Below are positions 24,878 through 33,337 of a stretch of 42,638 nt of DNA, one piece after another. How positions within the stretch are numbered: the first letter of the stretch is position 1; every line of letters begins with the position of its first letter. The notes beneath the pieces were generated by a model. The model searched no databases. It worked only from the letters and a program-made list of their open reading frames with translations, and was not told where the DNA came from. The stretch spans positions 1-42,638 of the forward strand of contig SKQU01000205.1 in assembly GCA_007118855.1 (NCBI GenBank), written 5' to 3'. The stretch comes from Spirochaetaceae bacterium (GTDB lineage: Bacteria > Spirochaetota > Spirochaetia > DSM-27196 > SLST01). Made by a program: the position numbers and the translations under genes.

Positions 24878-26206
24878 GTGCGAGTATCCTTTCGGCCAAT
24901 CCCGCTCGTCGCGAGCCGCGCTCCCGGCAGATCACGCGTCGGTATTCTCCCCGCATTCTTCGCCATCGCGCTGCTCGTCCGCGCTCCGGTCCCGGCCGTC
25001 GCGAGCGACGCACGCGAATCGCTGCTGCTCGCCGTTCGTCCCGGGCACGAGATCGCGCTGCGGATCGTCTCGGAGCCAATGGAGGACCTGCGCCTGCTCC
25101 TCACCTCTCGTGCCCGTCATTCCGGACACTCGATCCGCGTCGGCCTGGCCACGCCCCGGCTTGTCGTGGGTCCGCTGTCGCTCTCCGGCATCTACGCGGG
25201 TCTGGAGAACCCCATGGGGGCCACCGCCTCCTCCGACCGATGGTTCACTCCCGGGCGAATCGCCCTTGACGGGAGTCTCGTCCCGGCGACGCGATCGGGA
25301 GTGACGGTTCGGCCCTTCCCGTGGGCAGAGGCGTTCGCCTGGCGGACCGACACGCTCGTGATCGGGGCGGCGCTCTGCGGGACGGTCGAGCGGGGCGCGG
25401 CGAGCGCGCATCTCCAGCTGGCCGGATCATCCTCGAGACCACTTCGCCCGGAGGATCCCGACCCGCGGGATCGCAGCTGGTTCGAGGACCGCAGACCGAC
25501 CGAGCCCGTCGAGCACGCCCTGGGACGACTCGTCGTTGTCGCCCGGCCGCTGCGGCTGAGTCTCGGGGCGACGGCTTCATTGCCCCGTCTCACGATGCCC
25601 GGGCTGCTGCTGCTTTCGGCCGCGGAGCTCCGGCCGGCGCGTCACTGGACGGTCGCCGCCGCCGGCGCGCTTTCGAGCCCTGACTTCACGGACACGCGGG
25701 GCAGGCGCCCCGGCGACTCGGGACGGTGGAGCGCGTCGGTGGTCTACGACGGTCACCGGCTGGGCGCGGCGGTCGAGCAGGACACCGGGTACGCCGGGAC
25801 CGGCCAGGCGTACCCGAGGGTCGGATTTCCCTGGGCGCTCGAGCCGTCCCGCAGACGACTGACCGGTCGCATCTCAGTCCGACCGGTTCGCGACGGTTCG
25901 GGCCTGCGCTCCGTCGCAGCAGACGGGCGCTACGAGGGGTTGACTCACGACTGGCAGGTGCGCCTCCATGGTCGGCTCGTGGGGCCCCGAGAGATCGTTG
26001 AGCTTCACCCGGCGGCGACCCTGCGATCGGACCGCTCCACCGCTCTGCGTCTTCGCGCGGTGGCGCACCTGACCGGCGCGATCATGGACCGGCTCGTCCA
26101 CGGTTCGAGCCTGCAAGTCTCGCTCGTGGGCGAGCACGAAGGCCGCCCCGACAGCGAGGGGAAGCTCACCTCGTCGGTCGAGATCGCCTTCCGCGCTTCG
26201 CGATAG
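24878..26206 (+). CDS. Secreted beta-rich protein, possible outer-membrane barrel
   Basis: 442 residues from GTG 24878, the only credible start in frame. A basic N-region (RAPGRSRV) is followed by a hydrophobic core and an A-V-A-S cleavage-type site near residue 42 (LPAFFAIALLVRAPVPAVAS). The mature part alternates polar and hydrophobic residues in many short strands (LRLSLGATASL, HWTVAAAGALSS, RWSASVVYDGHRLGAAVE, DWQVRLHGRLV, SSLQVSLVGEHEG, SSVEIAFRASR), as in spirochaetal outer-membrane proteins. It does not end in the usual aromatic residue of barrel proteins. No ribosome site is obvious. I do not recognise a family; barrel topology is inference from the pattern. A bulged hairpin at 26215-26246 lies between it and convergent murB. 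Confidence 0.7.
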   Translation: MRVSFRPIPLVASRAPGRSRVGILPAFFAIALLVRAPVPAVASDARESLLLAVRPGHEIALRIVSEPMEDLRLLLTSRARHSGHSIRVGLATPRLVVGPLSLSGIYAGLENPMGATASSDRWFTPGRIALDGSLVPATRSGVTVRPFPWAEAFAWRTDTLVIGAALCGTVERGAASAHLQLAGSSSRPLRPEDPDPRDRSWFEDRRPTEPVEHALGRLVVVARPLRLSLGATASLPRLTMPGLLLLSAAELRPARHWTVAAAGALSSPDFTDTRGRRPGDSGRWSASVVYDGHRLGAAVEQDTGYAGTGQAYPRVGFPWALEPSRRRLTGRISVRPVRDGSGLRSVAADGRYEGLTHDWQVRLHGRLVGPREIVELHPAATLRSDRSTALRLRAVAHLTGAIMDRLVHGSSLQVSLVGEHEGRPDSEGKLTSSVEIAFRASR

Positions 26207-26214
26207 GGAGCGCC

Positions 26215-26246
26215 GGGCGGACCGGGTTGGCGGGCTCCCGGTGCCC
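26215..26246. terminator. Bulged GC-rich hairpin between convergent genes
   Basis: GGGC(GG)ACCGGG pairs with CCCGGTGCCC across a ten-base loop. It lies in the 55-base gap between two converging genes and could serve both strands, but neither side has a T-run. Confidence 0.35.
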
Positions 26247-26261
26247 GGGGGACAGGAGGCG

Positions 26262-27185
26262 CTACTCGTCGTGTGGCCACCGGCCGACGTAGAGCACCTC
26301 GCGCTCGAGCTCGTATCCGAGCCGTCGTTGGACCTCGCCGCCGACGTGCTCGATGACGGCCCTGATGTCGGATGCCGTGGCGTTGCCGGTGTTGACGATG
26401 ATATTCGCGTGCAGATCGGAGACCCGTGCACCGCCTATCTGGAACCCCCGAAGCCCGAGGCTGTCGATGATCGCCCCGCTCGGTCGCCCGAACGCGCGGT
26501 TGTTCTTGAAGACACTGCCGGCGCAGGGGGCGGAGAAGTGACCCTTTGCCCGGCGGTCGGCTTCGTGGGCGCGCATCCGAGGCCAGAGGTCGTCCGGGCG
26601 GGCCCGCTGCAGGGTGAAGGAGACCGACGTCATGACCCCGGGTCGGTCCATGAACGGCGATCGCTTGTAGCCGAAATCCTCTGGCCGCGGCGTGTACTCG
26701 ACGACCGTTCCGTCCGGATCGACGAGTCTGACGAGGCGCAGGACATCATAGATCTCGCCGTCGTAGCAGCGGGCGTTCATCCAGACAGCACCGCCCACGC
26801 TGCCGGGCATGGAGTAGATGAAATCGAGACCGCCGAGTCCGTGTTCCGCCGCGAAGGCCGACGCATCGCTGACAGGGAGACCGGCCCCAACCGTGAGCGT
26901 CGTGCCGGCGATCGAACGGTGCCGCAGTTCGGATGTGTCGATGACCAGGCCCCTGACGCCGAGGTCCGAGACGAGGAGATTCGAACCCCCGCCGAGCACG
27001 AACCATGAGACCTGATGCCGGAGGGCGAACAGGATGAGCGCTCTCAGGTCTGCTTCGCTGCAGGGGCGTGCGTAGAGCTCGGCCGGACCGCCCACTCGAA
27101 ACGTCGTGTGGGGCGCCAACGGTTCCTCGGGGCGGAGTTCGCCGGCTATGTTGATTTTTCCGGCCCACTCACTTAGCCTACACAC
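26262..27185 (-). CDS. murB: UDP-N-acetylenolpyruvoylglucosamine reductase MurB
   Basis: 307 residues, the length of type II MurB. Motifs: [11 protein letters not shown], the FAD-binding loop [29 protein letters not shown], and the catalytic serine in CAGSVFKNN (Ser224). The acid residue near the C-terminus is in LEREVLYVG (Glu296). It reduces UDP-GlcNAc-enolpyruvate to UDP-MurNAc with NADPH in the cytoplasm, the second committed step of peptidoglycan synthesis. The start is GTG 27185; there is no ribosome site, but an extended -10 (TGATACGCT) ends six bases upstream, suggesting a leaderless message. Divergent from cysS. I recall murB next to cysS in treponemes as well. Confidence 0.95.
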   Translation of the reverse strand: MCRLSEWAGKINIAGELRPEEPLAPHTTFRVGGPAELYARPCSEADLRALILFALRHQVSWFVLGGGSNLLVSDLGVRGLVIDTSELRHRSIAGTTLTVGAGLPVSDASAFAAEHGLGGLDFIYSMPGSVGGAVWMNARCYDGEIYDVLRLVRLVDPDGTVVEYTPRPEDFGYKRSPFMDRPGVMTSVSFTLQRARPDDLWPRMRAHEADRRAKGHFSAPCAGSVFKNNRAFGRPSGAIIDSLGLRGFQIGGARVSDLHANIIVNTGNATASDIRAVIEHVGGEVQRRLGYELEREVLYVGRWPHDE

Positions 27186-27191
27186 ATCGCG

Positions 27192-27200
27192 AGCGTATCA
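27192..27200 (-). promoter_or_regulatory. Extended -10 promoter of murB, apparently leaderless
   Basis: On the minus strand TGATACGCT (TG-N-TAnnnT) ends six bases before the GTG start of murB. No clear -35 box exists at 16-18 bases, as allowed for extended -10 promoters. Same TACGCT hexamer as in front of trkA. Confidence 0.45.
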
Positions 27201-27248
27201 GAAAGGCGACGCGAATACTATGAAGGGCGCGCATCGGCGCGATGGGAT

Positions 27249-28655
27249 ATGGGACTCACACTGTTCAATACCGCGGGGCCCGGACTCGAGCCGTTCGTAC
27301 CAATCAGGGACGGACACGTCGGTCTCTACTGCTGCGGCCCCACCGTCTACAACTACGCGCACATAGGTAATCTGCGCACCTATGTCTTTGAGGATGTGCT
27401 GCGGCGCGTACTCGAGCGACACGGCTACGACGTGGCGCATGTGATGAACGTCACCGACGTCGGCCACCTGACCGACGACGCGGACGAAGGCGAAGACAAG
27501 ATGCTCGTTGGTGCACGAGAGCGGGGCATGAGCGTCTGGGAGATCGCCGAGTTCTTCACCCGGGCCTTTTTTGCGGACATAGGGAAGCTGAACGTCGTCC
27601 CGCCCACCACCGTCTGCCGTGCCACGGAGCACATTCCGGAGATGATCGAGCTCATCTCGCGCCTCGAGGAGCGGGGGCTGACCTATCAGGCGGGAGGCAA
27701 TGTCTACTTCAGCATCGATGCCTTTCCACGGTACGGCGAGCTGGCACGACTCGACCGGCAGGAGCTGCGCGCCGGCGCGCGTATAGCGGTCGACTCTGCG
27801 AAGCGAAACCCCCATGACTTCGTGCTCTGGTTCACGGAAGGCAAGTTCGAGCACCAGGCCATGCAATGGGACTCTCCCTGGGGAAGAGGGTATCCCGGCT
27901 GGCATCTGGAGTGCTCGGCGATGAGCATGAAATACCTGGGTGAGCATTTCGACATCCATTGCGGGGGAGTTGACCACGTCAACGTCCATCACACGAACGA
28001 GATCGCCCAGTCGGAAGGCGCTACGGGGAAGAGGTGGGTCAATTACTGGCTGCACGGGGAGTTTCTGATCATGCCGAGCGGGCGCATGGGAAAGTCCGAA
28101 GGGAACATGATCACGCTTTCAACGCTCGAAGAGGAGGGGTACCATGCACTCGATTACCGCTACTTCCTCTTTGGTGCCCACTACCGCACCCAGCTCTCCT
28201 TTTCGGTCGAGGCGCTCGATGCGGCCCGGTCCGCACGCGCCTCGCTGCTCGAGCATCTGCGATCACTGGCCGCAGATGCGCCCGGCGGGCCCTCACGCGA
28301 GCTCGGGCATGACGCGCGTCGTGCTCTCCAACGGATCGACGATGCGTTCAACGACGACCTGAACGCTCCCAGGGCTCTCGGCCTGCTTCGGGCCTTCCTG
28401 AAGGATGACACGGTTGCGGCGGCCGAACGTCTGGCCGTAGCTTACGATACCGATGGTGTCTTCGGGCTGGACATGCAGACCTCGCTGGCGCGGCGGGAGC
28501 AACTGGCGCCGGAGCACGCAGCGATGATCGTCGAACGCGAGGAGGCACGCAAGGCGAGGGACTTCGCGACCGCCGATGCACTGCGCGACCGGCTCAGGGA
28601 AGCCGGTGTCGTGATTGAGGACACCCCCTCAGGCACGAAGTGGAAGATCGTGTAA
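27249..28655 (+). CDS. cysS: Cysteinyl-tRNA synthetase
   Basis: 468 residues, a normal class I CysRS. Near the N-terminus: [19 protein letters not shown] with zinc ligand Cys29 and the HIGN signature (38-41). Further zinc ligands are in [10 protein letters not shown] and [18 protein letters not shown]. The second catalytic signature reads RMGKS (residues 279-283) in place of the common KMSKS; the second lysine is retained. The C-terminal anticodon-stem domain ends PSGTKWKIV. It charges tRNA-Cys in the cytoplasm. The stop lies 21 bases before the TTG start of an ECF sigma factor; the same order (cysS then rpoE) is, as I recall, found in T. pallidum (TP0091-TP0092). Confidence 0.97.
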   Translation: MGLTLFNTAGPGLEPFVPIRDGHVGLYCCGPTVYNYAHIGNLRTYVFEDVLRRVLERHGYDVAHVMNVTDVGHLTDDADEGEDKMLVGARERGMSVWEIAEFFTRAFFADIGKLNVVPPTTVCRATEHIPEMIELISRLEERGLTYQAGGNVYFSIDAFPRYGELARLDRQELRAGARIAVDSAKRNPHDFVLWFTEGKFEHQAMQWDSPWGRGYPGWHLECSAMSMKYLGEHFDIHCGGVDHVNVHHTNEIAQSEGATGKRWVNYWLHGEFLIMPSGRMGKSEGNMITLSTLEEEGYHALDYRYFLFGAHYRTQLSFSVEALDAARSARASLLEHLRSLAADAPGGPSRELGHDARRALQRIDDAFNDDLNAPRALGLLRAFLKDDTVAAAERLAVAYDTDGVFGLDMQTSLARREQLAPEHAAMIVEREEARKARDFATADALRDRLREAGVVIEDTPSGTKWKIV

Positions 28656-28676
28656 CCGGTAGACAGGTGGGTTGTT

Positions 28677-29207
28677 TTGGAGATGCAAGGTTTCGTCAGT
28701 GCAGACATTTTCGAGCGCGTGTACGAGCACGTATACCCCATCATCATCCGCATCGCGTACCGGATCACCGGTCGGGAAGACGTGGCTGAGGAGCTATGCC
28801 AGGAAGCGTTCATCAAGTACTACGAGCGGATCGACTCGTTTCCGGATACGGATCAGGCAAAGTACTGGCTGATCAGGGTTGCAAAGAATCTCGCGCTGAA
28901 CTCCGCGAAGCGGTCGGGGCGGGAGCGCAGAGCGTACGAACGCGCCTACCATGAGCCGTCGCGGCTCCTCCGTACCGGCGAGGACGAAGTGATCCGCAAG
29001 GAGCAGGAGGCGGAGGTACAGGCGGCTCTTCGACTGCTGCCGCAGAAGATGAGGACGGTGTTGATACTCAAGGAGTACGGACAGCTGAACTACCGCGAGA
29101 TCGGCGCGATCCTCGGCATTACGGAAGGGAACGTCAAAGTCCGGGTGTTCCGGGCGCGCGAGCACTTGCTGGATCTGCTCAAGGAGGGCGATGTCCATGC
29201 GTCCTGA
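28677..29207 (+). CDS. ECF (RpoE-type) RNA polymerase sigma factor
   Basis: 176 residues. Region 2: IIIRIAYRITGREDVAEELCQEAFIKYYERI, which binds core and the -10 element. Region 4: LPQKMRTVLILKEYGQLNYREIGAILGITEGNVKVRVFRARE, the -35 helix-turn-helix. There is only sigma-2 and sigma-4, as in ECF factors. The TTG start at 28677 is chosen because AGGTGG (28665-28670) is six bases upstream; the ATG two codons later has GGAG touching it and is less likely. The reading frame overlaps the next gene, a membrane anti-sigma candidate, so production is coupled. Targets are unknown; the classical ECF -35 AAC motif is not evident in front of this gene. Confidence 0.93.
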   Translation: MEMQGFVSADIFERVYEHVYPIIIRIAYRITGREDVAEELCQEAFIKYYERIDSFPDTDQAKYWLIRVAKNLALNSAKRSGRERRAYERAYHEPSRLLRTGEDEVIRKEQEAEVQAALRLLPQKMRTVLILKEYGQLNYREIGAILGITEGNVKVRVFRAREHLLDLLKEGDVHAS

Positions 29208-29742
29208 TGCGAGAATTCTGTCCGCCTATCTCGACGGTGAGGTGCCCCAGCGCTTCGCCACGGAGATCGAGGCTTCGCTGCAACGCGATCCTGGCCTGCG
29301 CGCGGAGTACGAAGCGCTTGTAGCGCTGCGCGCGCGTCTGAACGTCGACGTTCCGTTCGATATCGCCGAGAGCTCGCGGCGGAGCTGGACCGAGATTGTC
29401 CGCAGGATACCCGATCGCAGGAAGGATCTCTGGCACCGGCGGGTTGCCGTGCCGCTGCCGCTCTTTGCCGCCGCCGCCGCGATAGTCCTTGTCCTCGGCG
29501 GGGCCTTGCTCTGGATGCAGCTTGCTCAGCCCGACGGCACGACACCCGCAATCGCACGGGGAGGCGACATTGATCTCACGATCAGCGTGGGCGGTGAGGA
29601 GATGGAGCGCCTGTTGCAGTGGCTGGTCGACAAGAATATGCTGGGGGAAGTCAACATCCAGCTGCCTGAGCAGCGATTCCAGATCGTTGGAGAGCCGGTG
29701 TTCGTGAGGCCGGCTCAGTACGAGGGGGGACGGTTGAGATGA
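29197..29742 (+). CDS. Probable membrane anti-sigma factor without zinc motif
   Basis: 181 residues from ATG 29197, nine bases after AAGGAGG; an ATG two codons earlier is too close to that site. The N-terminal 45 residues (RILSAYLDGEVPQRFATEIEASLQ) match the helical start of anti-sigma domains, but the HxxxCxxC zinc motif is absent. One membrane helix lies at about 80-108 (VAVPLPLFAAAAAIVLVLGGALLW). The outer part (ISVGGEEMERLLQWLVDKNML ... QRFQIVGEPVFV) would face the periplasm. Overlap with the sigma gene and with the following secreted protein, plus topology, make it the sigma's antagonist; direct evidence is lacking. Confidence 0.82.
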   Translation: MRPDARILSAYLDGEVPQRFATEIEASLQRDPGLRAEYEALVALRARLNVDVPFDIAESSRRSWTEIVRRIPDRRKDLWHRRVAVPLPLFAAAAAIVLVLGGALLWMQLAQPDGTTPAIARGGDIDLTISVGGEEMERLLQWLVDKNMLGEVNIQLPEQRFQIVGEPVFVRPAQYEGGRLR

Positions 29743-30239
29743 GGCGGAACCGCACGGCTATCGTCGCGTGCCTCTTCCTCGCTCTGAGCGTTTCACCGCT
29801 CCGGGCGGTAGAGCTCGACGACATCCTGCGTGCGCTGCTCGACCAGGCGCTCACGGTGAGAATCACCGCCCGCGTCGTGGAGAACGGACGGGTGACCGTT
29901 CAGAGCTATGAGCTGACGAGAGTGACGATATCCGGGCGGGCGGTCCGACTGCGGCTCGAGGGCGGGAACCTGATCGTCATTGCCGAGTTCACGCCCTACG
30001 AGGCCGACGACGGCATCCTCCTCGTGGCCGAGGGTAGAATCGTCCTTCGGACCCCGGAGGATGACGAGGTGAAGTACATGACGTCTCTGCGCAGCATCCC
30101 GCTCGCCATAGGTGAACGCGTCGTATTCTACCCGCTCGGGCGCACGACCTTCGACGTCGAGGCGGATGGAGACCACGGCAATCCGCTGAACATCGAGCTC
30201 GAGGTGGAAGTAACCCCCTACCAGTCTCCCCAAGGATAG
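29739..30239 (+). CDS. Secreted beta-rich protein of the ECF operon
   Basis: 166 residues. Signal peptide: IVACLFLALSVSPLRA. The mature chain is rich in short strands (VRITARVVENGRVTVQSYEL, RAVRLRLEGGNLIVIAEF, VVFYPLGRTTFDVE, IELEVEVTPY). No known domain is recognised. The ATG overlaps the stop of the anti-sigma gene (ATGA), and the next gene follows nine bases later. Because it is locked between the anti-sigma and the IPT/transglutaminase protein, a part in envelope sensing by this system is likely, but its activity is unknown. Confidence 0.8.
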   Translation: MRRNRTAIVACLFLALSVSPLRAVELDDILRALLDQALTVRITARVVENGRVTVQSYELTRVTISGRAVRLRLEGGNLIVIAEFTPYEADDGILLVAEGRIVLRTPEDDEVKYMTSLRSIPLAIGERVVFYPLGRTTFDVEADGDHGNPLNIELEVEVTPYQSPQG

Positions 30240-30248
30240 CCTGCCCGC

Positions 30249-31859
30249 ATGTCCCGCATCGCCGGTCGCCACTCGCTGATCCCGATTCTCATCCTCGTCG
30301 TAGCTCTTGCCGCGCTCGTGGTGCTCGTCGTACTCGTGAGCCGGGAGCCGGTGATCGAGACCCTGGAGCCGACCGTGCTCTCACCGGGCGATGAGGTCAC
30401 GATCAGGGGGCGCCACTTCGGCACCGCCCCGGCGGTCATCGTGGGCAGCCAGACCGTCCCGACCTCCGCGATCGTGACCTCGAGCAGCCGGGAGATCCGC
30501 TTCACCGCCCCCGGAAACGTGACTTCCGGACTGCTCTACGTCGTGTCTGATCGCGGCCGCAGCGATGGGCAGCTCCTTCAGGTCCGGGAGACGATTCCCC
30601 GCACCGGATTCACGGGCGAAGGGCCGGGGTCGCCGGTCATCACCGGCATCGACGCCTCGGAGCTGGAGATCGGCGGGCTGGTCACGCTCAGCGGGGCCAA
30701 CTTCGGTCGAACCAGGCACGGCTCGCATGTCGTCTTCCCCATGCTCCAAGGGCTGCGCTGCCAGGCATGCGGGGACGAGATCAGTTACGCGTTCTGGAGT
30801 GACTCGCGGATCGTCGCCCGGGTACCGGAGGGGGCCGTATCCGGCTTCCTCTCGGTTGCGACCCCCTGGGGCTCGAGCAATCCGCTTCGCGTGATCGTAG
30901 GGCGGACCGCCGGTGGCATCGTCGCCGAGGACCCGCTTGAGATCGCCCTGCACTACGGTGCGCGCATCAGTGAGGTCCAACTGCGTTCCGCGTCGAACCC
31001 TGACCAGCCTGGCGCGAAGGATGTCGTCGTGCGGTTGCCGTCCGTGCAGGTGTCGGCGTCTCAACGGGCCGTACGCTACCTTGGAGAACCCCCGGGTCCA
31101 CTGCGCTTCGAACGGATCGACGCGGGATTCGAGCGGACGCTCGCGCGCACCGTCATCGTCCGGCGCTACGCCGTTCGGACCGAAATCGACACCGCACGCG
31201 TGGCGGCTGCATACGAGAATCAGACCGGCTTCCATGCATACTATACGAAGCCGCTGCCGGGCCTGCCGGTCTCCGATCCGGATATCCGGCAGATCGCCGC
31301 GCGCCTCCGAACGAACCGGACGAATCCGTACCGGATCGCCGAGGCGGCGTACGCCTACACGGTGGACAACCTCGCGTACGCGCTCGGGCTATCCGACCGA
31401 TCACCGCTTGCCGGGCTCGAATCCGGGTACGGCGACAGTTATACCTATGCGCTTCTTTTCGTTACACTCGCCCGCGCAGCCGGAGTGCCGGCCCGCCCGG
31501 TGGGAGGCGTGCTCCTGACCGACGAAGGTAGCTCGTATCCGCACTTCTGGGCGGAGTTCTTTATCACCGGCATCGGCTGGGTGCCGGTCGACCCGGCGCT
31601 CGGTGACGGGGCCTTTCCGGCCGCCTTTCCGGTTCCGGCCGATGCACGGGCCTATTACTTCGGCAGTCTGGACAACCGCCGGGTGGCGTTTCACTACGGG
31701 TTCGACACGCGACAGCGAAGTCTTCTCGACGGTGTCCGGATTGCACCGCATGAGGCGTACACGCTGCAGCTGTCGTACGCGGAGGGCGGCTCCGGCATCG
31801 AGTCGTTTCGGCTCGGCTGGCCGGTGCCCCGGGTGATCGGCATGTTCGGTCTGGATTGA
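30249..31859 (+). CDS. IPT/TIG plus transglutaminase-fold protein with Cys-to-Ser active site
   Basis: 536 residues. One N-terminal membrane helix (about 11-31) anchors a periplasmic chain. Residues of about 34-115 and 128-215 are two IPT/TIG Ig-like domains (SPGDEVTIRGRHFG; IGGLVTLSGANFGRTR). Residues of about 350-460 look like a transglutaminase core: RIAEAAYAYTVDNLAYA, GDSYTYALLFVTLARAAGVPARPVGG and HFWAEFFITGIGWVPVDPALG. In that family the residue before xxYA is the catalytic cysteine; here it is Ser397, while the histidine (His432) and aspartate (Asp448) are kept. It is therefore a pseudo-enzyme or a serine-based variant. As last gene of the ECF unit it is the probable outer sensor or effector. 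glyA follows with its own promoter. Confidence 0.85.
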   Translation: MSRIAGRHSLIPILILVVALAALVVLVVLVSREPVIETLEPTVLSPGDEVTIRGRHFGTAPAVIVGSQTVPTSAIVTSSSREIRFTAPGNVTSGLLYVVSDRGRSDGQLLQVRETIPRTGFTGEGPGSPVITGIDASELEIGGLVTLSGANFGRTRHGSHVVFPMLQGLRCQACGDEISYAFWSDSRIVARVPEGAVSGFLSVATPWGSSNPLRVIVGRTAGGIVAEDPLEIALHYGARISEVQLRSASNPDQPGAKDVVVRLPSVQVSASQRAVRYLGEPPGPLRFERIDAGFERTLARTVIVRRYAVRTEIDTARVAAAYENQTGFHAYYTKPLPGLPVSDPDIRQIAARLRTNRTNPYRIAEAAYAYTVDNLAYALGLSDRSPLAGLESGYGDSYTYALLFVTLARAAGVPARPVGGVLLTDEGSSYPHFWAEFFITGIGWVPVDPALGDGAFPAAFPVPADARAYYFGSLDNRRVAFHYGFDTRQRSLLDGVRIAPHEAYTLQLSYAEGGSGIESFRLGWPVPRVIGMFGLD

Positions 31860-31884
31860 CAGGGCGATCGGCATCTCCTATGCT
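31856..31884 (+). promoter_or_regulatory. Sigma-70 promoter of glyA
   Basis: TTGACA at 31856-31861, 17-base spacer and TATGCT at 31879-31884, both close to consensus. The -35 overlaps the TGA of the preceding gene. Transcription should start near 31891, leaving a leader of about 14 bases. Confidence 0.75.
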
Positions 31885-31904
31885 CGGATCTCGAGGGGCA
31901 GGAT

Positions 31905-33200
31905 ATGCGCGAGCTAGAGCAGACCGATCCGGCGATCTTCCAGGTTCTCAGGGACGAGGAGAGGCGACAGCAGTCACAGCTCGAACTGATCGCGAGTGAG
32001 AACTTCGCGAGCCGGGCCGTGCTGGAGGCTGCCGGGTCGGTGTTGACGAACAAATACGCGGAGGGCTATCCGGGCAGCCGGTACTACGGCGGCTGCGAGG
32101 TCGTCGACGTCGCCGAGAACCTCGCGCGGGAGAGGGCCAACGAGCTGTTCGCAAGCGATCACGCCAACGTACAGCCTCATTCCGGCAGTAATGCGAACAT
32201 GGCAGTCTACATGTCGGTGCTCGAGCCGGGCGACACGATACTCGGCATGGATCTGTCGCACGGCGGCCATCTCACCCACGGCAGCCCGGTGAACTTCTCC
32301 GGGCAGCTGTACCGGTTCTGCCACTACGGGGTCGATCGCGAGACCGAGTTGATCGACTACGACGAGGTGGCACGCCTCGCGCGGGAACACAGTCCTCGGC
32401 TCATCGTTGCCGGCGCGTCCGCGTACTCCCGGACCATCGACTTCGTCCGGTTTCGGGAGATCGCCGACGACGTGGGCGCGTTCCTCATGGTTGATATGGC
32501 GCACATCGCCGGGCTTGTCGCCGTCGGCGAGCATCCGTCTCCGGTCCCTTACGCGCACTTCGTCTCCACGACAACCCACAAGACGCTACGCGGACCGCGG
32601 GGCGGGATGATCCTGATCGGGAAGGACGGGGAGAATACGATCGGCGTCAAGGCTGCGAAGTCGGGGCGAACGAGGAAGTGGAGCGAGCTGCTCGACTCTG
32701 CGGTGATGCCGGGGGTGCAGGGCGGACCCTTGATGCATATCATCGCGGCAAAGGCGGTAGCGCTCGGCGAAGCGCTGCGGCCGGAGTTCGCCGGCTACCA
32801 GCGGCAGACCATCGCGAACGCGGCAGCGCTCGCCTCCGCGCTGGCCTCCGGTGGGGCCCGCCTTGTGTCCGGCGGCACCGACAATCACCTCATGCTGCTC
32901 GATCTGACCCCGTTCGACCTCACCGGGAAGCGGGCGGAGACGGTGCTCGGCGACGCGGGCATCACGGTCAACAAGAACGCGATTCCCTTTGATACCCGGA
33001 GTCCGCTCGTCACTTCCGGTATACGTCTGGGTACCCCCGCCGCGACGACACGCGGCATGGGCGAGGCGGAGATGGAGCGGATCGGCGGGCTGATTCTTGA
33101 AGTTTTGCACTCCAAAGGCCGAAGAGAGATAGTAGAGTCGGTCGGGTCTCGCGTTGCCGAGATGTGTGCCGGGTTTCCTCTGGTCCAGGGTCCGGAGTAG
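31905..33200 (+). CDS. glyA: Serine hydroxymethyltransferase
   Basis: 431 residues, slightly longer than E. coli GlyA because of an insertion of about 15 residues before the [17 protein letters not shown] stretch ([18 protein letters not shown]). PLP enzyme landmarks: [51 protein letters not shown] and the PLP lysine 226 in [13 protein letters not shown]. It interconverts serine and glycine, feeding one-carbon units to tetrahydrofolate, in the cytoplasm. It has its own promoter and ends inside a terminator hairpin, so it is monocistronic. Confidence 0.97.
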   Translation: MRELEQTDPAIFQVLRDEERRQQSQLELIASENFASRAVLEAAGSVLTNKYAEGYPGSRYYGGCEVVDVAENLARERANELFASDHANVQPHSGSNANMAVYMSVLEPGDTILGMDLSHGGHLTHGSPVNFSGQLYRFCHYGVDRETELIDYDEVARLAREHSPRLIVAGASAYSRTIDFVRFREIADDVGAFLMVDMAHIAGLVAVGEHPSPVPYAHFVSTTTHKTLRGPRGGMILIGKDGENTIGVKAAKSGRTRKWSELLDSAVMPGVQGGPLMHIIAAKAVALGEALRPEFAGYQRQTIANAAALASALASGGARLVSGGTDNHLMLLDLTPFDLTGKRAETVLGDAGITVNKNAIPFDTRSPLVTSGIRLGTPAATTRGMGEAEMERIGGLILEVLHSKGRREIVESVGSRVAEMCAGFPLVQGPE

Positions 33201-33212
33201 GACCCTGGATTT
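33184..33212 (+). terminator. Terminator hairpin enclosing the glyA stop codon
   Basis: A perfect 10-bp stem TCCAGGGTCC (33184-33193) with GGACCCTGGA (33200-33209) around a six-base loop, followed by TTT. The TAG stop of glyA (33198-33200) falls in the loop, so a terminating ribosome would compete with folding. Short T-run, but the best terminator in the window. Confidence 0.65.
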
Positions 33213-33275
33213 CGCAGCGTCGTTTCGCCGGGGCCGTTGCAGACGCAAGGCTGGATAGGGGAGTCTGTGGTCGGA

Positions 33276-33305
33276 TTGACAAAGGAAAAAGCCGACTCGT
33301 ATACT
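33276..33305 (+). promoter_or_regulatory. Sigma-70 promoter of the cNMP-domain regulator and mraY
   Basis: TTGACA at 33276-33281, 18-base A-rich spacer and TATACT at 33300-33305. Transcription would begin near 33313, about 25 bases before the ATG at 33338. Confidence 0.7.
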
Positions 33306-33337
33306 GGTCGGGAAATGTCCGGCCGGCGGGATGCCTC

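Noticed and set aside
28651-28682. ECF-type autoregulatory promoter (TGTAACC) before the sigma gene
   Set aside because: No matching -10 (CGTC or similar) at the proper distance; -35-like string alone is too short.
30381-31235. Minus-strand frame opposite the IPT/transglutaminase protein
   Set aside because: No motif and overlaps two recognisable IPT domains on the plus strand.
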